Below are positions 35,984 to 48,180 of a stretch of DNA of 64,000 nt, piece by piece. Origin of the DNA: Morella rubra (taxonomy: Eukaryota; Streptophyta; Magnoliopsida; Fagales; Myricaceae); contig CM025849.1 of assembly GCA_003952965.2 (NCBI GenBank), forward strand, positions 4,906,568 through 4,970,567, read 5' to 3'. The translations under genes were made by a program, and so were the position numbers. The notes under the pieces were generated by a model. That model was given only the letters and a program-made list of their open reading frames with translations. It was not told the origin of the DNA and did not search any database. Position 1 is the stretch's first letter. Each line of letters begins with the position of its first letter.

Positions 35984-37131
35984 TGTTAGATATATGCCCT
36001 TAAAACCAAACATTTTAAATAATTATGAGATAATTATTGTTGTAATTATTATTATTGATTGATCACTTGTATATTATTTTGGATACATGCAATGACATAA
36101 GATATCATATTATTGAGCAGCTTTGTAGAAAAGTCAAGCCAATGATTAATGAATTAGAAGCAGGGAGTATGATTTTTCAGATCCTTGTTGACTCACTTTG
36201 TTCTAGACCAAGATACATGAAAATGTACAAATAGGTATACACACGTTGTGCCTCTATAAGATAGAATGATGGACTCTGTCATTGAGGTGGTGACCTTAAG
36301 CAAACGAGTGGGTGCAATGTAAGACTACATGCACTGAAGCAAATCAAATATGAATACCTTCTAGAAACGATCACTGATGTAGAGAATAGTATTTAGCACA
36401 ATTAGCTTATGTTGTCCTTAGACCTAAGAGATTTATGCATGATTTGTTTGTTGTGTGCTTATGCTTTGATTGATTCATTTGATGATGATATTCATTATGT
36501 TTGTATATTGTTTGGACTCAAATAAAAAACATTGCGCAGTGAGATTTTGTGAAAAGTGTTTTCATGGTTTTTACTTATATAATATATTAAGTAATTATTT
36601 GCAAAAATTATTTTTGGAAACTTTTTTGGAGTCCAACTAGGTACAGACTAAGAATTAAGAAACTATATGATCTAAGGACTTCATCGGTGATATTATTCCG
36701 ATCTTATTAACTCATGTGGAATATAGTATGGTGGAAGGATAAATAAGCATATAATTGTTAGCAAAGGGATTTCACAAAAACAATCTAGGTCAATTGTGAT
36801 ATGTTAATAGACATTATCACAATTTGTAAAAGCTCATAAATTTGGATTACAGAATATAAGGGGGTTTAATGAAAAAAAGTTTTTCATGACGATCTTACGG
36901 CCGAGATTTGAGGTCTCTAAAGATCCACGCATAAGCACAGTTGAGTTCTGGGCAAGCCATTATAAATAGCTCAAAAATTCATTTGAGAATAAGGAATTCA
37001 TTTTTTATTTGAGACTCTCTCTCTCTAGAAAACTCTCTCTCAAAAATTATGTGCGTGGATCTGAAGGAGGAAGAACGCTTCGGTTGCTTTTGATTCAAAG
37101 ATAATTTCCGCTGCATTCTCGTGCTCTTTCA
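35984..37131 (+). repeat. 5' LTR of the nested Copia
   Basis: 1148 bp, TGTTAGATATATGCC...CTCTTTCA. It lacks a block of about 94 bp present in the 3' LTR (near 43355-43450). Confidence 0.92.
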
Positions 37132-37132
37132 G

Positions 37133-37144
37133 TGGTATCAAAGC
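37133..37144 (+). other. primer-binding site of the nested Copia
   Basis: TGGTATCAAAGC, one mismatch from the initiator tRNA-Met complement, one base after the LTR. Confidence 0.88.
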
Positions 37145-38750
37145 TCAGGTCTGTGAAATCTCACAGTTCAAGATTAGTGTTTCTCTCTCTAGCTCACGCA
37201 CATGTAAGATCGTGTTCTTCACGATTCATTGAAAAACGTGTATGATTTCTTTTGTTGAAAAGTGCATGTGGGATCCACCATGGAGAAAAAGACAATCGAG
37301 CAAAACCTAAATGTTTTCTTTTGTCTGTGGGTTTTGGTCTTCGAAAAGGGAAAAAGTTTTGCTCGAAAAACCCATGCCTATGGGTTTTCTTTGGCGATTT
37401 GTTGAGATCTGTTAAATCTAGTGATAGATCTTGTTTTTCTTTTGTGATTTCTTTGACAAAGATATGAATTCGGGTTGATTTGAGATTGTGATTTTCGTTA
37501 AAAAATGTTTGGTTCCCGAATGTTTAAATCGCAAGGAGAGAGCCTTTTTTTTTGGCTCTCCAATTGGCCACCACCAGCCATTGGTGGTGGCTCAGCTGGC
37601 CGGGGACCATGGCTGGTGGTCCTAAGTAGCCACAATAGCGGAACCACGTGTCTTGGCGGCCAGCGGTGGCCACTGCAATGATGTATCCCGCAAGGGATAC
37701 GTGGGTTTTGGGAGTTGATGTATCCCAAGTGTTGCCTGGCGTCTCACCGGCCTGAGAGTGGCAGGGCATAACCAGCGATGGTTGGCCGCCTCACTGGGCA
37801 CTCTCCAGTTGGCCTTGGGGCCAAACGGGGCCCAGGGCTTGAGATGCCCTGGGTCGCATATTTGGGCCTCGGGTAAGGCAACAGTTGCCCTACCCGCCCA
37901 AGGCCCAACAGCCCAACCCAATAGTATAGCTGGGTCCAATTAAAAAAAAAAAGGAAAAGAGGAAGGGATATCGCAAAAGTTGGGCCTTGTTGGGCCAGCC
38001 CATGGCCGACTAAGATCCAGGCCATGACAGCCCGTGTGGGCTAGGGCCACAGGTTGGACCCAGGTCCAGTTTAGACTAGGACCGTTTTCCACCACCGATC
38101 GAGTTGGACCCAGACCAGTGGGTCAACCCAGTTTGACCGATTGACCATTGACCAACCTGGTTTGACCGGATTTAAAAAAAATTACTGGGACCCCATTTTA
38201 CAAGCATGGTCTTCCATTGTTGGTATTTGAGAATTTTATTTGATTGATGATTGGTTAAAACTAAAATAGTCAAGGCCAATTGTTGATTTTATAATTTGTC
38301 TCGTATACTTCTTGTGAAGATAATGAGCATGTATGAGTGGTGGGGGTGTTGACTAAAATAGCAATGTCGACCCATTATAAAATTACATGGCATTTAGACA
38401 ATGGTTGCACTTAACCAAATAAACACGTCCACTAAAATAGTGAAAATTGTGTTTATCTTGGTGGCCAAAACAAATATCGAGAATCATGAAATTTGTATAT
38501 GTATGATATGCAACATGTGATGTGATCATGATAGTAGATTCTACTTACTTTTATAAGTTGTGTCATGATTACTAAAATAGGATTATGTGCACATAAGTTG
38601 AAAGTTCTTGATACCCACTGCAAACACTGAATATAAATGTTATATTTTTATTTTTTTTATTGTGTGATTCAGTGGGAGGTACCATTAGCTATTAAAATCC
38701 CTATGCTAATGGATTTAATATACTTGTGAATTTTCTTTCTTAATATTTGC
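37145..38750 (+). other. untranslated leader of the nested Copia
   Basis: Contains no supported coding region. At 37550-38160 it is GC-rich with self-complementary GGCCACCACC/GGTGGTGGC-type strings and many TTGGGCC/GGCCCA words, so open frames on the minus strand there are compositional. Confidence 0.6.
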
Positions 38751-38759
38751 AGATTTATG

Positions 38760-39557
38760 ATGCCTAACCCATTATCTAGAATCTTATATGATAACAAACT
38801 CACTAGGCAAACTTCCTTGATTGGAAGAGAAATCTTATGATAGTACTCACTGTGGATAAAATTGCTCATGTCCTCAAAGAGGAGACTCCTCAGCTTGCCT
38901 TAGCCGATGCTACTCAAGAACAAAGAGTTTTTTGAAAAGTGGCATGAGGCAGATGAATTAGCTCGCTGTTATATGTTTGCTTCTATGTCCAACATACTGC
39001 AAAAGCAATGTGAAAGTATAGCGATAGCCAAAGAGATATTGAGATATCTCCAAGAGCTATTTGGAGAGCAAAGTCGTTCTGCATGCCAGCAAGTTATGAA
39101 ACTGCTGATGACCACCAAAATGTGGAAGGTGCCCAGTTCAGGACATGTCATGAAGATGATATCATCACAGAACTGGGGACACTAGGTGCAAAAATGGATG
39201 GCGAGACCAAGGTTGGAGCGATATTGGCATCTTTGCCTGAAGTCGTTCAACCAGTTTGTATTAAACTATAATATGAACAAGATGATTGTGACTTTGTCCG
39301 AGCTGCTCAATATGTTGCAAGCAGCTGAAGAACTCATCAAAAAGGAGAAAGGTTCTCTAATGATCATGGACAAGCCAAAAGCCAGCTCTGCCTCAGGAAT
39401 CAAACCTAAATGCAAGAAATTTAAGAAAAAGAAAAGGTCTCAACCTAGCTCGAAGGCAAAGAAGGAGGACAAGAGCGAACAGATAAGAAGGCTAAGGGAA
39501 ATTGTTTCCACTGCGGCAAACCTGGTCATTGGAAAAGGATTGTTGCGTGTATTTTGA
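38760..39557 (+). pseudogene. Copia gag of the nested element
   Basis: Gag-like sequence in two or more frames: QRVFFEKWHEADELARCYMF near 38920-38975, then EIAKEILRYL-like and LFGEQSRSA segments. A basic region and a zinc knuckle follow (CFHCGKPGHW at 39503-39532, the last cysteine displaced by a frameshift). Frames change at about 39085 and 39186. Confidence 0.85.
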
Positions 39558-39599
39558 TTCTTTAAAGCAAAAAAAAACCTATTGAAAGTATTCTTGTCA

Positions 39600-40870
39600 T
39601 TGAAATGAATTTAATAGATGGTCCATTAAATTCATGGTGTGTCGATTCAGGCACAACGTCTCATATCTGCAATATGTTGCAGGGGTTTAAAGAAACTCAA
39701 GACTAGGTGAAAGGAGGTCATCCTAAAGATGGGGATGACTGCAAGTGTTGCAGCGACCGCCATAGGATTTTTCATCTAAGTCTACAACAAACAAAGTTTT
39801 AATTTTGGAAGATTGTCTATACTACCAGAATGTCGTAGAAACTTAATTTCTGTTTCAAAACTTGGATATCTAGATATTCACTTGTCTTTAATTCTAAACT
39901 TGTTATTAAGTTTCAAAATAGTTTATTGCTTCTGGTACTATGATGGATGGTCTTTATATTTTGAAAATGTTGTAGACTTTGTGAATAATATAGAGAATGA
40001 TGTTGATACCAGTGTGAAAACTCTCAAAAGGAAGAGGGATGTCAATCCCACTTACTTGTGGCATCTAAGACTTGGTCATGCTAATCTGGATAGGATCAAC
40101 AGATTAGTAAGGGATGGGCCATTAGATCTTTTGAAGGTTGAGCCTTACCCAATATGTGAGCCTTGCTTGTAGGGAAAGATGACCAAGAATCCTTTTAAAA
40201 GGAAAGGAACTAGAGCCACAGAGTTGTTAGAGTTAGTTCACACTGATGTATGTGGTCCTTTTAACCACATAGCTAGAGGAGGGTTCTCATACTTCATCAC
40301 TTTCATTGATGATTATTCCAGGTATGGTTATGTATACCTGATGAACACAAGTCTGAATCCTTTGAAAAGTTCAAAGAATTTTAGAATGAAGTTGAGAATC
40401 AACTGAAAAGGATATTAAGATAATTCGGTCTGATAGAGGAGGAGAATATCTCTCTAGAGATTTTCAAACTCATCTTCGAGAAAGAGGCATCATATCTCAA
40501 TTGACTCCCCCTGCTACGCCACAACATAATGGTGTTGCAGAAAGAAGAAACCGAACACTATTAGATATGGTTCATTCAATGATGAGCATGTCACAATTAC
40601 CTGTTTATTTTTGGGTTATGCCTTAGAGACAGCTGTTTATATTCTAAACAGGATACCCACTAAGTTCGTTCCTAATACTCCATATGAGTTATGGACTGGC
40701 AAAAAGCCAAGTCTGAAACACTTGAGAGTATGGGGATGCCCAGCTCACGTTAAAAAGTTTGACGTGGAGAAGCTAGAGTCAAGGACTGAAAAATGTTTAT
40801 TTGTGGGTTACCCCAAAAGATCAACTGGTTATTACTTTTATAACCAAAAGGATCAAAGGTAATTGTCAGT
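39600..40870 (+). pseudogene. Copia protease and integrase remnant
   Basis: The protease core WCVDSGTTSHICN lies at about 39636-39674. The pre-integrase block LWHLRLGHANLDRINRL is at about 40057-40110, followed by PICEPCL and an in-frame stop at 40170. The integrase catalytic core starts ELVHTDVCGPF with FIDDYSRYGYVYLM near 40305-40345. The block YILNRIPTKFVPNTPYELW near 40638 marks the integrase C-terminal side. Several stops and shifts. Confidence 0.88.
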
Positions 40871-40876
40871 AGGAAT

Positions 40877-42853
40877 GTGATATTCCTAGAAGATGAGTAC
40901 AGCCTAAGTGATGGAAAAAGCAAGATTGTTCTTGACGAACAATTAGCTGAACCAGAAACTGTGGCAGATAAGATTGATGAAAGGGATATAACTGAACCCA
41001 CTGATGAGTCTGAAGAGTTCAGAACTCAAGAGCCTCGACGCAGTAAAAGAATACATAAACCTCCAGTTAGATATCATGATAAATGAGATTTGTCAAATGC
41101 AATCGAGGGGTTGGATGATGATCCATATACTTACCAAGAGGCTATAGTGACAAAGATGCAGCACATGGAAGATAGCATGGAATCAAAATGGACTCCATGT
41201 ACTCCAATGAGGTCTGACCCTTGTTGATCAACAGAAGGCATTAAGCCTATAGGTTGTAAATGGGTATTCAAAAGAAAACCTAAGGTAGAGACCTTCAAAA
41301 CTAGATGTTATACTTGAAAACATGGTATTGATATAACCTTTTCACCAGTAGCTATGATAAAGTCCATTAGGGATGATTATGAGAAGATGGATGTGAAAAA
41401 TTTCACATCCATCATGATAGGATGGAAACAATCCATGACTCCCCTAGTGAAACCCTTGTTGATCAACCAGAAGGCATAAGCCTATAGGTTGTAAATGGGT
41501 ATTCAAAAGAAAACGATGAACTGGGGAGGTAGAGACCTTCAAAACTAGACTGGTTGCGAAGGTTATACTTGAAAACATGGTATTGATTATGAGGAAACCT
41601 TTTCACCAGTAGCTATGATGAAGTCCATTAGAATCCTATTGTCAAGCATTATGATTATGAGATGGCAGATGGATGTGAAAACATTTTGAATGGGTACATC
41701 CAATAGGAGATTTATATGAACAACCTGAAGGTTTCTTTCTCCTAGACAAGAATCTAAAGTGTGCAAACTGAACAAGTCCATTTATGGACTAAAATAGGCA
41801 TCACGTTGCTGGAACATCCGTTTTGATGAGATGATCAAATCGTTGGTTTCTCACAAAACATAGATGAATCTTGTGTTTACAAGAAAATTAGTGGGAGTTC
41901 AACAATGTTCCGTATTCTTTATGTCCATGATATTCTACTCATGGGAAAATGACCTCGGTGGAATGTCATCAGTGAAAATATGGTTAGCGAACCATTTTTC
42001 AATAAAAGACCTCGGGAAACATCCTACATTCTCGGGATCAAAGTGTTTAGAAACCGAGAAAAGAGGCTTTTAGGACTTTCACAAGCCCACTACATTGACA
42101 AGATATTGGCACGGTATAGCATGCAGGATGCCAAGAAAGGGTTTTACCCTTTAGGCATAATATTCATCTCTCCAAGAAGATGTCTCCTAAGACACAGGAA
42201 GAGAGAGATAAGATGAGGAAGTTTTCCTATGCTTCACTGTAGGAAGCCTCATGTATGCAATGCTTTGTACAAGGCTAGATATCAGTCATGCAGTTAGTGT
42301 TGAGTAGATATCAATCAGACCTAGGCCTTGAGCACTGGACAGCAATCGAGCGTGTTCTCAAATACTTGAGAAGAACCAAACACTATTGTCTAGTGTGTGG
42401 TGGAGAGGATATGCTAACTGTCCAGGGATACACAGATTCAGATTTTCAATCAAATATTGACGATCTACATCCAGCAGTTTCAAGCAGATTAGACATCTTG
42501 CACTAGTTTGTCCACCACTGAAGCAGAAAAGTGAATCTGCAAAGGAAGCTGTGTGGATAAAATTCATACAAGAGCTTGAAGTTGTCCCTTTGATAAAGTC
42601 CCCGATCACCATTTATTGTGATAACAATGGTGTTATAGCACAGGCAGTGGAACCTAGGGCTCATCAAAGGACAAAACATATAGAAAGAAAATTTCATCTT
42701 ATTCGTGACATTGTGAATCGGGGTGATGTAGTGATGGCTAAAATGGCATCAGCTAAGAACATAGTAGACTCATTCACTAAACCGTTGACTCAGAAAGTGT
42801 TTGAGAAGCATTTAGAGTCTATGGGTGTCAAATACATGTTTGATTGGTTCTGA
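40877..42853 (+). pseudogene. Copia reverse transcriptase and RNase H remnant
   Basis: The reverse transcriptase is fragmented. The GCKWVFKRK block occurs twice (41250 and 41490) because of a tandem duplication of about 237 bp. The catalytic box reads YVHD (about 41915) instead of YVDD. RNase H and the C-terminus remain open at 42551-42853, with ITIYCDNNGVIAQA, HQRTKHIERKFHLIRD and SFTKPLTQKVFEKHL. Confidence 0.88.
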
Positions 42854-42868
42854 GTGCAAGTGAGAGAT

Positions 42869-44110
42869 TGTTAGATGTATACCTCAAAACCAAACATTTT
42901 GAATAATTATAAGATAATTATTGTTATTGATTGATCACTTATATATTATTTTGGGTACATGCAATGACATAAGATGTCATATTGTTGAGCAACATTGTAG
43001 AAAAGTCAAGCCAATGATTAATGAATCGGAGGCGGGGAGTATGATTTTTCGAATCCTTGTTGACTTTGTTCTAGACCAAGATACATGAAAATGTACAATG
43101 GTCTACACTCGTTGTGCCTCTATAAGATAGAATGATGGACTTCTATCATTGAAATGGTGAACTTAAGCAAACGAGTGGGTGCAATGTAAGAGTACATGCA
43201 CTGAACTGGATCAAATATGAATACCTTCTGGAAACGATCACTGATGTAGAGAATAGTATTCAGCACAATTAGCTTATGTTGTCCTTAGACCTGAGAGAGT
43301 TATGTAGGTTTGCTTGTTGTGTGCTTGTGCTTTGACTGAGTCATTTGGTGATGATCTTCGCAAATCAAATATTTCAAATAATGTTGAGCCTTGTGCATAT
43401 AAGTGAATTTGTATAATTGCTCAATATGGAATCCACCAGTCTCTTTTGAGGCAGTATATTCATTATGTCTGTATATTGTTTGGACTCAAATAAAAAACGC
43501 TACATAGGAAGATTTTGTAAAAAGTGTTTTCACAGTTTTTACTTATATAATATATTAATTAATTATTTGAGAAAATTATTTTTGAAACTTTTTGGGAGTC
43601 CAACTAGGTACAGACTGAGAATTAAGAATTATATGAGCTAGGGACTTTATCGGTGATATTATTCCAGTCCTATTAGCTCATGTGGAATATAGTATAGTGA
43701 AAGGATAAGTAAGTATATAATTGTTAGCAAAAAGGATTTCACAAAAATCTCATTATCTCAGGGGTCAATTATGATATGTTAATAGATATGATCACAATTT
43801 GTAAAAGCCCATAAATTCGGATTAAAAATATAAGGGAGTTAATGAAAAAAAGTTTTTCATGACGATCCTACGGCCGAGATTTGAGATCCCTAAAGATCTC
43901 ATGCATAAACACAGTTGAGTTCTGGGCAAGCCATTATAAAAGCTCAAAAATTCATTTGAGAGTAAGGAATTCATTTTTTAATTTGAGACTCTCTCTCTCT
44001 CTCTAGAAAACTATCTCTTAAAAACTATATGCGTGGATCTGAAATGAGGCAAAATGTTTCAGCTACTTTTGATTCAAAGATCCTTTCCGCTGCATTCTAG
44101 CGCTCTATCA
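42869..44110 (+). repeat. 3' LTR of the nested Copia
   Basis: 1242 bp, TGTTAGATGTATACC...GCTCTATCA, closely similar to the 5' LTR apart from the extra block of about 94 bp. It follows a purine-rich GAGTGCAAGTGAGAGAT stretch. Confidence 0.92.
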
Positions 44111-44119
44111 GGGGGAGCT

Positions 44120-44452
44120 CCCCCAACCAACCCACTGTTGGTTCATTTTGAATGGGTCAGGGTGGGGACTCCCACCCCGTACCTTATCAGTCTTTTTTGT
44201 AGATTATAAAATTTTAAATCTTAACTTTAGTATTAAATTATATGTTTTTATTTATTTGAGATTTTAATTTTTAATTTTTATTTATTTTAATGATAAGTGT
44301 CACATTGCGATTGGACGATAAAAAATTTCCATGTAATGTGATTGGGTCTAGTAATGTTTGGTACCAAAAGAGGACTTTTTTATTTTTTTTAAAACTCAAT
44401 GAATTTTTTATAAATGCACTAAAACCTAGTGAGTGATTTGTCATTTTACATT
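44120..44452. repeat. right terminal inverted repeat of the Pack-MULE
   Basis: Inverted counterpart of 34772-35100. The outer end reads GATTTGTCATTTT, the complement of AAAATGACAAATC. Confidence 0.78.
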
Positions 44453-44844
44453 TTTTTTATAATATATATAGGGACCAAAGGGGGGGTTAAAATTTTTTAA
44501 ATTGTTGTCCGCCACTGAGTGTTGGAGTGTTCCCCACGAAAAGGGGTATATATATTATATGGGAGTCTATGAAAAGAAGGATATACTCAAAAGTATGTTC
44601 CGAAAAACATTAAGACAACACAATATATATGTTTTGTTTATGTGTAGAAATTGTAATTAAATACGAGCTAAGATTATACTTTACCACTTAATTTAAATTA
44701 CTAATTTTGTACTTATAATTTGCCTTCGAAAACTACTATTCTTCACACCTGACCTACTCGAATTATATATCATTAATTCTTTGCAATGGACAGGATAGAA
44801 AAGTAGACAAGGGACATGATGTCCGTGGTTACATATAATGAATT

Positions 44845-45290
44845 TAGGAGACAAATTATAAAAAGTTCATAGTTTGAGGTGGTCAATTATTAAAAAAAAA
44901 AAATAGCTGTAGAGAGTAAATTGCAAATGAAGTAGTAATTTAATGCAGTATAATATAATTTAATTAATTAAATATATTAAAAAGATAAAACGCTTATGAA
45001 AATTTACGCAAGGAATTATTAATTATTATACATATATGTAAGGCGCGGCTTCAATCTCTTTTTGCGTTTTTGTTCCTAATTGCCAACGCATGCAGGCTTA
45101 TGAATTCCTCAAAATAATTTCCCATTTTCTGGCTACATATACTTTATCCTTGAAGAAAAAGAAACAAACACTACCAATCAAGCCAGTCAAGTTTTCCAAA
45201 CTTTGGACTGAACGAAATGCTTGCGACCGACCCGAGACGAAAAGAAATTTGATCAGTTCTACATTTACTCTCTTACAGTAAGGAATGTGA
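44845..45290. repeat. PIP-upstream segment, copy 1 of 3
   Basis: Shares long strings with 47850-48180 and 48905-49350: TTCATAGTTTGAGGTGGTCA, TTTGTTCCTAATTGCCAACG, and CAAGTTTTCCAAACTTTGGA. The third copy leads directly into the PIP-type gene at 49653; this copy leads into no recognisable peptide gene. Confidence 0.85.
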
Positions 45291-45489
45291 CTGCGCATTT
45301 CATATCCTGAAGAAAATTTGGATAAATTGTTTATTTTGGACTTGATTTTGATTATGTATTTTATTTATTATTATGTCGATTAGATATTTGTAGATCATTA
45401 TTAATTTTATACTATATTTAATATAATGTCTTCATGATATTCATGTCTAATTTAATTTTAAATATATAATTAAATTCGCAGATTTCATA

Positions 45490-46717
45490 TTATAATTTAG
45501 AATTATCCGAACGGATTAACAACGTCTGGACGTCCGTCTTATATGTTATTTGTCCACTCGCGATAAATAAACTTCCACACGAGTTACCCCATAATAACGT
45601 CCGAACACAATTGCACCGTCCCCACATCCATTTTTATCTAGAATCCGCACTTTGTAGAGCCATTCGCACATTATATTCGTGGCATTTTCTTTTTTCATTA
45701 AATAAAAACAACCAACGTCCACACTCAACAACATCGTCCCCACATCCGTGTTTAACCAAAGTTCACATGTTCTAGAACGTTCGCAATTATATTCGTGGCA
45801 ATTTCTTTTTTCATAAAATAAAAATAATAAGCTTCCGCACGTGGTTTATTAGCGTGTGGATGATATATCTACTGACAAAATTTAAATTTTGACACAGAAA
45901 TTCACTCCATGCGAACTTGTATTAGAGATGTTCGCACGAGTTTCAATGATGAAATTGATTTTGTCATGTAATACATTACCGTTCGCAATGGACATGCGAA
46001 CAAAAAAAACAAGAAATCTGTGATGGATTTATAATTATTAGACAAACTAAAAATCGTCCGAATCATCTGAGCTGGTGTTCAGATGCTATTTTCTGAGGAA
46101 CCTCACAAATTTTCACCCAAAAACTAGCATGACACACTTCTTCTATCAAACCGGTGTCAAAAAAATTTTGACACCAATAACTTTTGGTGACAAATTTTTA
46201 ACCTTAGCTGACAAAAAATTTTGAGAGAGAAGCGGGATAAGAGAGCAAAGAGAGAAGCGGGATGAGAGAGCAGAGAGAGAAGCAGGATGAGAAAGAGCAA
46301 AGCGAGTAGAGAGAGCTAAGGAGATATGTCGGAGGAGGTAAGGTGACCTTAGAGGATTTAATGAGCCTGAGCGTCCAAACGGTTATCCTTTCTTTAGGTG
46401 GGAAACTGACTTTGTCGCGTTTTGGTGACTACAAGTGGATTCGTCAACAAATTCTGTGCAAACGATGTTCAAATCCGTTCGGACGTTTTGTCAAAATTTG
46501 TGATGAATTAAATCGTCACAGATTTGTGATGTTTACTTGTTCGTCACCCAAAAATTCGTCCACACGTTTTCTTAAAACGTCCGGATGGATATGGTGTTGC
46601 TCGAAGCTTTTCAGTAACAAAATTGAATTTTTTTTAGGGTAGGTTACTCTTTTGTGACAAAATTTTGTTTGAGACTCGATAATTTGTCACCCAAACTCAA
46701 ATTTCTTGTAGTGTATA
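45490..46717. mobile_element. CACTA-like non-autonomous element (right end seen)
   Basis: A field of degenerate GTTCGGACG/GTCCGAACG/GTTCGCACG motifs ends at TTTCTTGTAGTG (46706-46717), the complement of CACTACAAGAAA, a classic CACTA terminus. The left terminus was not found. A GA-rich minisatellite of period about 27 bp (GAGAGAGAAGCGGGATGAGA core) lies at 46223-46310. No transposase. Confidence 0.5.
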
Positions 46718-46799
46718 AAAATATGTATCAATAAGGTATATTTTTAATTTAAGACATAATAATGCTATTAGAAAGTTACTGACGTAGGGTTATATGCGA

Positions 46800-47370
46800 T
46801 GTACTTTATGATAGTTATCAATAGAGATCATGAATTATAAATAATAAAAAATTTCTTTAAAACCTACAATTTATAACATTCAATATTTTCTTTAATTTAC
46901 ATTCCTAACAAAAATAAAAAGAATATAGTTGGAAACAAGTGAGTGTTTGAAAGACTCAAGGGAAATAAAAGTAAACCACGAGTTTTATTGTTACAAGAAA
47001 AAAAAATTTGTTTTCAAACCTTTGAATTTAAAAAATATATATATAATTTCAAGATTCAAACTAAAATCATGAAAATTAACAAACATCTAATTTTAAATCT
47101 TTGAAGGAAGCTAAATCTTATTTTTTATAATATATATAGGAACCAAAGGGAGGGTTTTAAAATTTCTAGGAGGGCCAAATCTTAATTTTTGCAAAAAGCT
47201 TGTAAATAGAAGTAAAGGGGCTGGGGGTTTTTAAATTTTTGACAGCCACTGAGCTTGGGAGTGTCCCCCCAAAAGAGGGGTATATAATATTAAATGGGAG
47301 TGTCTGAAAAGGAGATACTAAAGTATGTTCCGAAAAACATTAAGACAACGCAATATATAATATGTTTTGC
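46800..47370. repeat. paralogous empty-site copy of the Pack-MULE flanks
   Basis: Left part matches 34430-34771 (shared TATAACATTCAATATTTTCT). Right part matches 44453-44640 (shared ATGTTCCGAAAAACATTAAG). The junction at 47121-47129 has no insertion. Confidence 0.85.
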
Positions 47371-47849
47371 TAATAGAAAGTTGGATTAAATGTACCCACA
47401 GTCCTTGTAGTATAAGAATATTATAAATATGCCCATCTAATAATAAAAATTATTTTTAATTCCATGTGGCAATGTTCCCGTGAAAAAATATCCCTCCGTC
47501 AATCTCTGTTTCGAAGACTAACGTGGCAATCGTAAGCCATGAAATCACAAACCATATTAGGCCGCGTGTCATCTTGGGCCCACTTTTGCCAAATTTGATG
47601 TTTAGTTATTGCCACATCCTTCCCACCCCTGCAAGAACTGTCTAGCCCCAAACCCCTAGCTCGTTGGATCAACATCTTCCGTCTACCCCCAAACCCCTAA
47701 TTCTTACGGTAATTTCTCGAAGAGCTTGTAAATAGTGGCTTGCGCTTGCCACGTCACCAACTCCTGTTAGTTTTCGAAATGAAGACTGACGAAGAGATAT
47801 TTTTTTACGAGAATATTACCATACCGCAGGGATTGTGGGTGCATTTCAT

Positions 47850-48180
47850 TTCTTTTTATGTTTTTGTTCCTAATTGCCAACGCAGCTTCGATTCCTCAAA
47901 ATAATTTCTCATCTTCTGGCTACATATTATATCATTGAAGAAAGGAAGAAGAAAAAGAAACAAACACTAGCAGTCCAAGCCAATCAAGTTTTCCAAACTT
48001 TGGACTCAACAAATTCACGCGACCGACCCAAGACAAAGAGAAATTAGATCAGATCTACATTTAATCTCTTAAAGTAAAACGACCAATAGAGCCCTCCACC
48101 TATATGGTGACTATTATGTGACAAACAAGGTCGCGGCTCACTGTAACAAAATTGGAATATATTTAAACTTCATAGGAGTA
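47850..48180. repeat. PIP-upstream segment, copy 2 of 3
   Basis: Second, shorter copy of the segment seen at 44845 and 48905. It is followed at about 48180 by CACTA-like DNA that interrupts the CTTCATAGGAGT string continuing at 49355. Confidence 0.8.

Larger units (their letters stand above)
35984..44110 (+). mobile_element. Ty1/Copia LTR retrotransposon nested in the Pack-MULE
   Basis: An 8.13-kb element bounded by perfect GGGGG target duplications (35979-35983 and 44111-44115). The LTRs are 35984-37131 and 42869-44110, the primer-binding site 37133-37144 (TGGTATCAAAGC). A long leader contains a GC-rich stretch (37550-38160). The order is gag, zinc knuckle, protease, integrase, reverse transcriptase, RNase H, all broken. 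An internal duplication of about 237 bp lies in the reverse transcriptase region, and the catalytic YVDD box reads YVHD at about 41915. It can no longer move by itself. Confidence 0.95.
34772..44452. mobile_element. Pack-MULE carrying a transporter gene fragment, with a Copia nested inside
   Basis: Terminal inverted repeats of about 320 bp: left 34772-35100, right about 44120-44452 (inverted). Shared features in order are AAAATGACAAATCA, TTTTGGTACCAA, a TCCAATC-CAATG string, an AAATAAATAAA tract, ATAATTTAA-ACTAAAGTTAA, and a GGATGGGAGTC-CACCCC-like block. The flanks read TTTTTGATA (34763-34771) and TTTTTTATA (44453-44461), a near-perfect 9-bp target duplication as made by Mutator-like elements. 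A paralogous stretch at 46800-47370 has the same flanking DNA without the insertion (target TTTTTTATA at 47121-47129). Without the nested 8.13-kb Copia the element is about 1.55 kb. It holds no transposase; its cargo is the OCT-like fragment at 35140-35819. Confidence 0.82.

Noticed and set aside
37498..38025. Several overlapping minus-strand frames rich in tryptophan and proline
   Set aside because: GC-rich Copia leader with repeated GGCC words; no domain, and several frames are open at once.
46343..46642. 99-residue open frame
   Set aside because: Lies in a CACTA-like motif field; no homology recognised.
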